Source: an uncultured Prevotellaceae bacterium
GTDB lineage: Bacteria > Bacteroidota > Bacteroidia > Bacteroidales > Bacteroidaceae
Assembly (NCBI GenBank): GCA_937893145.1
Contig: CALBJW010000092.1
Span: 1 to 15,454, forward strand
Reading direction: 5' to 3'
DNA: 15,454 bases
Numbering within the stretch: position 1 is the stretch's first letter; every line of letters begins with the position of its first letter. The position numbers and the translations under genes were made by a program. This document shows, piece after piece, positions 7,715-14,062 of this stretch. The notes beneath the pieces were generated by a model, which searched no databases, had not been told where the DNA came from, and worked only from the letters and a program-made list of their open reading frames with translations.

Positions 7715-8704
7715 CTACATCGTAGCAGTAAGGAATGTTCCGTTTCCGAAGATGTAGAGTACATTCTCGCTTGCAGGTACGAGGACTGTTTCGCCCTGGC
7801 GAATCTTGATACCGTTGATGTTGGCTTCGCCCCAGAGACACATAACCACTACGAACGAGTCGCACTCGAAGTCTATCTGTGCTGCCACCTGTACCACTAC
7901 TCGGTGTACGATGAAGTAAGGGCAGTTGATGAGTTGTGAGGTTGGTTTTGTGCTGTCGTATGATGTGCGGTACTCTGGCCATACGCGGTAGTCGATGGCA
8001 TCCTTTGCCTGCTCTACATGGAGTTCGCGTGGCTTGCCATGTGCATCCTTGCGTCCGAAGTCATACACGCGATATGTGATGTCGCTTGTCTGCTGAATCT
8101 CTGCGAGGAAGTTGCCCGCTCCGATAGCGTGCAGACGACCTGCTGGGAGGAAGTAGAGGTCACCATCGTGGCTCTCGTGTGAGGCAATGACTGTAGCCAT
8201 TGGGTTCTCTGTGCCGCTGTTGTTCTGGCTTTCATTGTCAGAAGAGACGAGGCGCTCGTAGTCTTCAGGAGTGATGCTCTTGCGCAGACCACTGTAAATC
8301 TTTGCTCCCACATCAGCCTTGATGACATACCACATCTCGGTCTTACCAGCGCATCCGTGTCGTTCCATAGCGAGTTTGTCATCTGGATGAACCTGTACGG
8401 AGAGGTCTTGGCGTGAGTCGATGAGTTTTACGAGAATAGGGAATTTGTTGCCAAACTTCTTATACACCTTATCGCCTACGAGCAGACCTTTGTACTTGTC
8501 GATGAGTTCGGTGAGTGTGAGTCCCACATCTACATCGTCGATGAGTCCACGATCTACCGCCACACTCTCGTGACCAGGCACACCACTAATCTCCCAGCTC
8601 TCACCAATATTAGGCTGAGCGGTGTAGATGCCCTTGAACGGTGCTATCTGGTATCCTCCCCAAAGCGTTGTCTTGAGGAATGGTTGAAATTTATAGGGTT
8701 TCAT
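7715..8704 (-). CDS. manA: Mannose-6-phosphate isomerase, type I cupin (first of tandem pair)
   Basis: A 329-aa homologue of the neighbouring isomerase with all zinc-site residues intact: Gln104 and His106 in 'VQVHPDD', Glu123 in 'GKTEMWYVI', His192 in 'LPAGRLHAIG'. The 'GKPRELH' motif is also present. By eye the two proteins share the conserved core but differ over most surface positions, so the duplication is old or the genes have separate origins. This copy carries an Asn/Ser/Glu-rich insertion ('SSDNESQNNSGTENP', about 154-168) that the other lacks, and it ends soon after the C-terminal cupin. It is preceded by the heptad foldback element, which separates it from the epimerase gene by 159 bp. 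Which of the two is the main isomerase cannot be told from sequence. Confidence 0.93.
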   Translation of the reverse strand: MKPYKFQPFLKTTLWGGYQIAPFKGIYTAQPNIGESWEISGVPGHESVAVDRGLIDDVDVGLTLTELIDKYKGLLVGDKVYKKFGNKFPILVKLIDSRQDLSVQVHPDDKLAMERHGCAGKTEMWYVIKADVGAKIYSGLRKSITPEDYERLVSSDNESQNNSGTENPMATVIASHESHDGDLYFLPAGRLHAIGAGNFLAEIQQTSDITYRVYDFGRKDAHGKPRELHVEQAKDAIDYRVWPEYRTSYDSTKPTSQLINCPYFIVHRVVVQVAAQIDFECDSFVVVMCLWGEANINGIKIRQGETVLVPASENVLYIFGNGTFLTATM

Positions 8705-8720
8705 ATTGTTTAATTATTTT

Positions 8721-8863
8721 TAGTGAAGAGTGAAGAACGAAGAGTGAAGAATTTGCTACCGCTTTAGTTTACCCTCCGGATGGGATAGCATGTCCGGTAG
8801 GAAATTCCTCACTCTTCACTCTTCACTCTTCACTCTTCACTTTTCACTTTTTTGCTCTTCACT
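8721..8863. repeat. GTGAAGA heptad foldback element (MITE-like)
   Basis: The left arm has four heptads (GTGAAGA, GTGAAGA, ACGAAGA, GTGAAGA; 8723-8750). The right arm has ACTCTTC four times plus ACTTTTC and ACTTTTT (8811-8852), then GCTCTTCACTCT. Between the heptads, 8741-8761 and 8795-8815 are 19/21 complementary (AGAGTGARGAATTTSCTACCG), so the unit can fold into a long hairpin with a central segment of about 33 nt. The right end runs into the stop codon of the epimerase gene. A related half-copy lies at 3900-3965. There is no transposase and no clear target-site duplication; a non-autonomous repeat or mRNA structural element is the likeliest reading. Confidence 0.75.
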
Positions 8864-10144
8864 CTAAAAATCTCTTTCAATAATTTCAAGACACATGCGG
8901 CTATTATGGTATGGACACTTCCAGAAGCCAGCGTGGTCGTCGGTCTTGTTGATGTTGCCTTCCTTGTCACGACTCCAGTACCATTCGCCGAGTTCGTTGT
9001 CGATGAGGTTTTCCTTGATGTACTTCCAGCACTCCTGTGCCTTCCAGAGTGAGTCGCCGGTGTGCCAATGCTGGTGGATGTTCATCCATCCCACTACATT
9101 CTCTGCCTGTACCCACCAGTGGCGATCATCATCGATGTGACCTGTGTCGAGGTTTGCCTCGTGTGTCATTGAACCGTCCTGGTTGATGCCCTTCTCGGAT
9201 GCCATCGCAACCTGTGCCACGATAGGCTTAACCTTCTCAAGAGTGTTGTGGTGGTCGAGCACAAGTGCTGCTTCGTGAAGGAGCCATGAACATTCGATGT
9301 CGTGACCATAACTTTCGAGGCGACCTGCTCCGCGTGTCCAGTCCATCTCGAAGAAGAGGTCGAGGTGGCGAGTCTGAGGATTGAGAATCTTATCGCAGAA
9401 GATGTCGATGAGGTTCTTGAGTGCCTGCTCAACGCTTGCCTCAAACTCTGGTGAGAGGAATGTGCAAAGTGGACTTTCAGCCTTGCGCAACTCCTTTATC
9501 ATACGATAGAGGTTGGTGTATGGTTCGATGATGTGGAGGTGAGTGTTCTGCGACTTAGGGAAGTTTGCATCAAGTTCCGAGAGGCGCATATCTGCTATCT
9601 CGCCCCACTCACGAGTCTGTGCTTCGATGTATCCGTTGTTCTCAGAGTCGAAGGCATGTTCCTCAATCATTGCATAGAGGTGCATAGCCACCTTGAGTGC
9701 ATTCTCTGCCTCTTCGTAGTGGTTGTCTTCGCTATCGTCTGCGAGCAATGGAGCAACGGCTCTCACATATTCTGTCATGCCGTAGAGCATGAAACCAAGT
9801 GCATAGAACTGCTTCTTGGTGTCGAGAGGAGTGCCATCAGCGTTGAGGCTCCAGTATGTGCCACCAAACTCAGTGTCGAGGAAATGCTCAATGATGTATT
9901 CTTGTGCTCGTGTAGCGGCATCGAGGTACTCTTTCTTCTTGAGTACGCGATAGGCTGCAGAGAACGACCAGAGGATGCGGGCATTGAGGATACCACCCTT
10001 TGGAGCGTCCTTCACCAGTGTGCCGTCGCCCTTCATCTGTCCGTAGAATCCACCATTCTCGGTGTCCTGCATATTGTTGAGCCAAAATGAGAGGATGTTG
10101 TTCTCCAACACCTCTCTCATTTCTTGTTTCATTGTCTGTATCAT
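8864..10144 (-). CDS. Cellobiose/mannobiose 2-epimerase (AGE superfamily)
   Basis: A 426-aa cytoplasmic enzyme epimerising the reducing-end sugar of beta-1,4-disaccharides: cellobiose to glucosyl-mannose, mannobiose to mannosyl-glucose. It has the (alpha/alpha)6-barrel signatures of the family: 'ILNARILWSF' with Arg56, 'HLHIIEPYT' with His204, 'SYGHDIECSWLL' with His281, 'RHWWVQAENVVG' (341-352) and 'GFWKCPYHNSRMCLE' with His412. These correspond to the Arg/His active-site residues described for Ruminococcus albus cellobiose epimerase. There is no signal peptide. ATG at 10132 (Met5) is an alternative start. It sits between the symporter and the isomerases; with GH130_1 next to the symporter this is the arrangement known from Bacteroides fragilis mannan metabolism. 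Preference for mannobiose over cellobiose is inferred from context. Confidence 0.94.
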   Translation of the reverse strand: MIQTMKQEMREVLENNILSFWLNNMQDTENGGFYGQMKGDGTLVKDAPKGGILNARILWSFSAAYRVLKKKEYLDAATRAQEYIIEHFLDTEFGGTYWSLNADGTPLDTKKQFYALGFMLYGMTEYVRAVAPLLADDSEDNHYEEAENALKVAMHLYAMIEEHAFDSENNGYIEAQTREWGEIADMRLSELDANFPKSQNTHLHIIEPYTNLYRMIKELRKAESPLCTFLSPEFEASVEQALKNLIDIFCDKILNPQTRHLDLFFEMDWTRGAGRLESYGHDIECSWLLHEAALVLDHHNTLEKVKPIVAQVAMASEKGINQDGSMTHEANLDTGHIDDDRHWWVQAENVVGWMNIHQHWHTGDSLWKAQECWKYIKENLIDNELGEWYWSRDKEGNINKTDDHAGFWKCPYHNSRMCLEIIERDF

Positions 10145-10172
10145 ATTCTTTCAATTAAGTCGAATACTCTTT

Positions 10173-10207
10173 CCTTCTCCTCCCCTATGGGGAAGGTCGG
10201 GAGGGTA
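10173..10207. repeat. C-rich/G-rich palindromic repeat, copy 2
   Basis: Pyrimidine-rich CTTCTCCTCCCC, then TAT, GGGGAAGG and a G-rich tail (TCGGGAGGG). It ends 2 bp from the stop codon of the symporter gene and lies in the 65-bp gap before the epimerase gene. Same orientation and same position relative to a stop codon as copies 1, 3 and 4. Confidence 0.7.
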
Positions 10208-10209
10208 CT

Positions 10210-11553
10210 TTATTTCTTCAATGGGAACTTATAAACCAAAATACCCATAATGACTGCGATGGCAGCAGGAATGATAGAGAAGAGTGACCATACCATGCTC
10301 TTTACAGATTCTTCGTCTGTGATAGTAACGATAGTTTCACCTGTTGTCATATCCTGTGTCGATACAAGTCCTGCCATACCGAGAAGAAGGGCGATGAGCG
10401 AACCTGAGATTGCACCACCAAACTTCTGTGCCATTGTACCTGAAGAGAAGATGAGACCAGTAGAAGATGTTCCGTTCTTTTCAGTTGCATAGTCTGCAAC
10501 GTCAGCATACATAGACCAGAGAAGTGGAGAGTAGAAACCTACACCGATAGAAGTAAGGATAGATACCACTACCATTACCCAGATGTATGAAGCATCCATA
10601 GGAATGAAGAAGTATGCAATAGAAGTAACAGCACAGATAACTGCTGACCATACAAATGCCATACGCTTACTGCCTACCCACTTTGTGAATACAGGAGAAA
10701 GTCCGCCGAATACCATGCAGACAAACTCACCGATACCCATGAATACTGTAAAGTTGATGATGAGTTTACCGAAAGTGATGTCGCCTCCAAGACAGTATGT
10801 AAACATATAGCCAGCAACAGCATAGCGGAAACCATTGAAGAAGTTAGTGCAAACGGCTGTGAGAGTCACGAATACCCAAGGCACATTCTTTACCAAATCA
10901 CCATACTGCTTGAAAGAGAATTTCTCGGCACGGATAGGCTTCAAACGTTCTTTTGTGAGAAGTCCGCAGGCAGAAGTCATGATTGCTGCAAGCAAACCGA
11001 AACTTGCACCTAATACAGCATATTGATGAGCCTCTGTTCCGCCTACTGCTTTCTGCAAATATGGGAAGATGAACATCACGAGGAAGCCCATTGCGTATGC
11101 ACCTACCATGCGGTAAGAAGAGAATTGGTTGCGTTCGTCGGCATCATCAGTCATTACACCAAGGAGTGAACCGTAAGGCACATTGACCAAAGTGTAGAGA
11201 GCCATCATAAGGAGGTAAATAGTATAAGCATAGATGCGCTTTGTTGTAGGATCAAAATCTGGAGTGTAAAGCAATAATGCGAATACCAAACCGTATGGGA
11301 TTGCACCAAAGATAAGCCAAGGACGATATGTTCCCCACTTAGACTGTGTACGGTCTGCAATACTACCCATCAATGGGTCTGTTACAACGTCGAACATACG
11401 AGCGATGAGCATCAACAATGCAGCATCTGCGAATGTAAGACCAAATACGTTTGTGAAGAAGAGTGGGAATGCGATGGACATGATTTTCCATGTGATACCA
11501 CCTGCAGCCGCATCACCAAGCGCGTAACCAATTTTTTCTTTTATAGAAGCCAT
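10210..11553 (-). CDS. GPH-family sugar:cation symporter
   Basis: A 447-aa inner-membrane transporter of the glycoside-pentoside-hexuronide:cation family (MelB-like, MFS fold), with about 12 hydrophobic segments by eye. The hallmark region reads 'ARMFDVVTDPLMGSIADRT.SKWGTYRPW' (51-79, one residue omitted). Asp55 and Asp59 fall at the same numbers as the cation-site aspartates of MelB. The N-terminus 'KIGYALGD' is also typical. It is placed between the GH130 phosphorylase gene (21 bp gap, no repeat) and the epimerase gene, so the likely cargo is mannobiose or related mannan disaccharides taken up with Na+ or H+. The family is certain; the substrate is inferred from neighbours, since GPH specificity cannot be read from sequence. 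Confidence 0.93.
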   Translation of the reverse strand: MASIKEKIGYALGDAAAGGITWKIMSIAFPLFFTNVFGLTFADAALLMLIARMFDVVTDPLMGSIADRTQSKWGTYRPWLIFGAIPYGLVFALLLYTPDFDPTTKRIYAYTIYLLMMALYTLVNVPYGSLLGVMTDDADERNQFSSYRMVGAYAMGFLVMFIFPYLQKAVGGTEAHQYAVLGASFGLLAAIMTSACGLLTKERLKPIRAEKFSFKQYGDLVKNVPWVFVTLTAVCTNFFNGFRYAVAGYMFTYCLGGDITFGKLIINFTVFMGIGEFVCMVFGGLSPVFTKWVGSKRMAFVWSAVICAVTSIAYFFIPMDASYIWVMVVVSILTSIGVGFYSPLLWSMYADVADYATEKNGTSSTGLIFSSGTMAQKFGGAISGSLIALLLGMAGLVSTQDMTTGETIVTITDEESVKSMVWSLFSIIPAAIAVIMGILVYKFPLKK

Positions 11554-11574
11554 AGATTTTTGGTTTTATAGTTA

Positions 11575-12747
11575 TTAGTGTTTAAGGGTTTCTTTATTTT
11601 TTGCAATGAGTGCCTTGATGGTCTCAACAGACTTGCCTGTGTAGAAGCCATCCTCTGGGGTGTTCATGCAGTAGTCTATGAGACGGTCGATAGTTGATGT
11701 GGCAACATGCAAACGAGTGTCAGAAGAAGCGTAGTAGATGAACACCTTACCATCTTCGTCTGCAATCCAGCCGTTTGAGAATGCTACATTCATCACATCA
11801 CCGATGTATTCTGCTCCTTCTGGCACGATGAAGTAACCGCCTGGTTGAGCAATGACCTTTGTTGGGTCTTCGAGTGATGTCATATACATATAAAGTACAT
11901 AGCGAAGACCGCTTGCACAGCCACGAACACCATGAGCGAGGTGGAGCCATCCCTTAGGTGTCTTGATAGGGTGAGGACCTTCACCGTTCTTCACCTCCAT
12001 GATAGTGTGGTAGTGGCGAGCGTTGATAATCTTCTCTTCCTTTACCTCTGCATTAGTGATGTCGTCGATGAGTGCCCAACCGATACCGCCACCAGAGCCT
12101 GCATCGATGAAACCATCCTGTGGACGAGTGTAGAGTGCGTACTTTCCATCCACAAACTCAGGATGAAGCACCACATTACGTTGCTGGCACTTTGCCTTGA
12201 GGTCTGGGAGGCGTTCCCATGTCTTGAGGTCCTTTGTGCGAGCGATACCACATGTTGCAGTAGCAGCAGAAAGGTCGTTAGGCATAGAGTCGTCGTGGCG
12301 TTCAGCACAGAAGAGACCGTAAATCCAACCGTCCTCATGTGCTGTGAGTCGCATATCGTAAACATTTGTTGCAGGGATAACATCCTCTGGCATTGTGATA
12401 GGTTCATCCCAGAAACGGAAGTTGTCAACACCGTTTGGACTCTCTGCTACTGCAAAGAAAGACTTGCGGTCTGCACCTTCGGTACGAACAACAAGAAGGT
12501 ACTTGCCGTTCCACTTCATAGCACCAGCATTGAGAGTGGCATTCATCATGATGCGCTGCATGAAGAATGGATTTGACTTCTCATCAAAGTCATAGCGCCA
12601 CTCGAGTGGTGTATGCTCTGCTGTGATTATAGGATTCTTATATTTTTCGTAGATGCCGTTGCCCTCGATAGGTTCATTCTTGAGAGCAAGAAGAGCCTCA
12701 TGCTTTGAACGAACAGCCTGTACTTTAGCTTCAAATTCTTTTGACAT
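11575..12747 (-). CDS. 4-O-beta-D-mannosyl-D-glucose phosphorylase, GH130_1
   Basis: A 390-aa cytoplasmic phosphorylase cleaving mannosyl-beta-1,4-glucose with phosphate to alpha-mannose-1-phosphate and glucose. The five-bladed propeller family motifs are clear. Asp131 in 'NVYDMRLT' is at the same number as the catalytic Asp131 of the characterised B. fragilis enzyme, and the length also matches. Further conserved stretches are 'LLVVRTEGADRKSFF', 'CGIARTKDLKTWERLP', 'YALYTRPQDGFIDAGSGGGIGWALIDD' (given in part) and 'NARHYHTIMEVKNGEGPHPI'. There is no signal peptide. It lies downstream of the mannanase and upstream of the symporter and epimerase. Its substrate is made by the epimerase from mannobiose, so the genes form one pathway. 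A mannooligosaccharide phosphorylase (GH130_2) is less likely given the match to subgroup 1. Confidence 0.94.
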   Translation of the reverse strand: MSKEFEAKVQAVRSKHEALLALKNEPIEGNGIYEKYKNPIITAEHTPLEWRYDFDEKSNPFFMQRIMMNATLNAGAMKWNGKYLLVVRTEGADRKSFFAVAESPNGVDNFRFWDEPITMPEDVIPATNVYDMRLTAHEDGWIYGLFCAERHDDSMPNDLSAATATCGIARTKDLKTWERLPDLKAKCQQRNVVLHPEFVDGKYALYTRPQDGFIDAGSGGGIGWALIDDITNAEVKEEKIINARHYHTIMEVKNGEGPHPIKTPKGWLHLAHGVRGCASGLRYVLYMYMTSLEDPTKVIAQPGGYFIVPEGAEYIGDVMNVAFSNGWIADEDGKVFIYYASSDTRLHVATSTIDRLIDYCMNTPEDGFYTGKSVETIKALIAKNKETLKH

Positions 12748-12774
12748 AACTGAATTATATATTTACCAACCTTT

Positions 12775-12806
12775 CTCCCTCCCCTTGGGGGAGGGTTGGG
12801 GTGAGG
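12775..12806. repeat. C-rich/G-rich palindromic repeat, copy 3
   Basis: The clearest copy: CCCTCCCC (12777-12784), TT, then GGGGGAGGG (12787-12795) and the tail TTGGGGTGAGG. It is a strong GC hairpin inside an otherwise AT-rich 62-bp gap, 3 bp from the stop codon of the mannanase gene. On the coding strand no T tract follows it, so full termination is not expected. Confidence 0.78.
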
Positions 12807-12809
12807 TCT

Positions 12810-13985
12810 TTATTTTATAGACTTGATATCCTTTGCAAAGAGGAGGTTCTTTGCCTTTGACCATTCCTTGAAGTCCTTAGCAGTAGTTGCATCTGGTGAA
12901 ACACCGAAATGCTCTTCCTTGTAGTTTCTCCAAGTGAGGAAGTAGCTGAACTTGTACTTCTCGATTACAGGCTTGAACACACGCTGCCACCATGTTGGGT
13001 CTGGTGAGTTCTTGTATCCACACTCTGTGATAGCAATAGCCTTGTTGTGTTCCTTACCAAGTCGAGTGATGTTCTGGAGTTCCATTTCGAGCTTTTCCTT
13101 GAAGTCTTCTTCTGTTCCCCACATATATACATCTGTACCGATAAGCTGGATTCTGTCATCGCCAGGATAGCGTTCCATAGCACAGTCGTGGTACCAAGAT
13201 GGAGAGTAAGACCAAATGAGGTAATCCTCAAGTTTGCCATTCTTTACAGCAACCTTGTTGATATAGTCCTGTGTCATAGCCCAAAGGTCAAGATATTCCT
13301 GTGTAGAGCAGAGGTCCTTGCCCCACCAGAACCAAGAGCCTGAGTTCTCGTGGTATGGACGGAAGATGAAAGGAATCTGATTGCCCTTACTGTCCTTGAG
13401 AGATGTGAAGAAGTCTGTCAGCTTCTTCAACCAAGTCTGGAAATACTGATACTTAGTACCGCCAGGAAGGATGTTCTTAACTGTAGTCTTTGGATCTACA
13501 ATCTGCTTTGCAAGTTCGCTCTGGTTAATCTTTACAAGAGCTGCAACAGCCTCATTGTAAGCCTTTACATCGTTCTCAATCCAAGCTGTCGTGCCGAGAA
13601 GTGGATTGCGAGGATGCCAAGAGATAGTGATGACACCACCACGATTGTAGTGAGCGATAATCTCATCACGCATACGGTTGAATGGTACGCTGTCGAGGTT
13701 CTTTGCATCATCCATCTCGATGCCACCGAGTTCAAAACCCATTACTGCTGGGTAGTCGCCTACGAGGTCCTTAGTGTCGGAACGACCATCCTCATATTCC
13801 CATGTGATACCATAGAATGGGTCGTCCTGATGACCATACATATAACCTTTCTTCTGAATCTTCTTGAGGCGCTCGAGGAGGAGACCCGCCCCCGTACCCC
13901 TCCCTAAAGGGCGGGGAGTAGATACTTGGCCAAGCGCTGGGAGCCCTAAGGCTATAAGTAGTATAATGAATAGTGTTTTCTTCAT
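12810..13985 (-). CDS. Secreted beta-mannanase, GH26
   Basis: A 391-aa retaining endo- or exo-beta-1,4-mannanase. I chose the ATG at 13985 because it gives a compact signal peptide (MKKTLFIILLIALGLPALG, cut before Gln20); the longer frame starts at a TTG. There is no lipobox, so it is predicted to be periplasmic or released. GH26 signatures: 'GHQDDPFYG' near the start of the barrel, 'GVITISWHPRNP' with His124, the acid/base Glu213 in 'FRPYHENSGSWFWWG', and the nucleophile Glu321 in 'AITECGYKN'. It would make mannobiose or mannooligosaccharides for import. Oddly, residues 24-34 (PRPLGRGTGAG) are encoded by a C-rich palindromic repeat of the intergenic family, placed between signal peptide and catalytic domain without breaking the frame. 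Endo versus mannobiose-releasing exo action cannot be decided here. Confidence 0.94.
   Translation of the reverse strand: MKKTLFIILLIALGLPALGQVSTPRPLGRGTGAGLLLERLKKIQKKGYMYGHQDDPFYGITWEYEDGRSDTKDLVGDYPAVMGFELGGIEMDDAKNLDSVPFNRMRDEIIAHYNRGGVITISWHPRNPLLGTTAWIENDVKAYNEAVAALVKINQSELAKQIVDPKTTVKNILPGGTKYQYFQTWLKKLTDFFTSLKDSKGNQIPFIFRPYHENSGSWFWWGKDLCSTQEYLDLWAMTQDYINKVAVKNGKLEDYLIWSYSPSWYHDCAMERYPGDDRIQLIGTDVYMWGTEEDFKEKLEMELQNITRLGKEHNKAIAITECGYKNSPDPTWWQRVFKPVIEKYKFSYFLTWRNYKEEHFGVSPDATTAKDFKEWSKAKNLLFAKDIKSIK
13884..13920. repeat. C-rich/G-rich palindromic repeat inside the mannanase gene, copy 5
   Basis: CCCCTCCC (13897-13904), TAAA, GGGCGGGG (13909-13916) pair with one mismatch, and the C-rich tail ACCCGCCCCCGTA (13884-13896) lies on the left. 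It is therefore inverted relative to the four intergenic copies. It encodes residues 24-34 of the mannanase, in frame and free of stops, in the mature N-terminal linker. Confidence 0.72.
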
Positions 13986-14029
13986 AATTAATAACAATTT
14001 TTATTTATGTTTATCTAAGTAACTACCCA

Positions 14030-14062
14030 CTCCCTCCCCTTAAGGGAGGGCTGGGGTGGGGG
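14030..14062. repeat. C-rich/G-rich palindromic repeat, copy 4
   Basis: CCCTCCC (14032-14038) and GGGAGGG (14044-14050) flank CTTAA, followed by the tail CTGGGGTGGGGG that abuts the stop codon of the GH94 gene at 14063. It sits in the 77-bp gap before the mannanase gene, in the same orientation as copies 1 to 3. Confidence 0.75.

Noticed and set aside
6616..8704. A single isomerase gene split by a frameshift
   Set aside because: Each reading frame encodes a complete enzyme with its own N-terminal motif, zinc site and cupin end, so these are two genes.
9533..10090. 185-codon plus-strand frame opposite the epimerase gene (and similar long frames at 5066-5539, 6631-7188, 11932-12576 and 13350-13907)
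   Set aside because: These lie wholly opposite well-identified enzymes, are rich in Val, Cys and His as antisense frames of such codon use are, and match no family I know.
13986..13997. Upstream TTG start for the mannanase (four extra residues)
   Set aside because: The ATG at 13985 starts a standard MKK-type signal peptide, and the extension adds nothing conserved.
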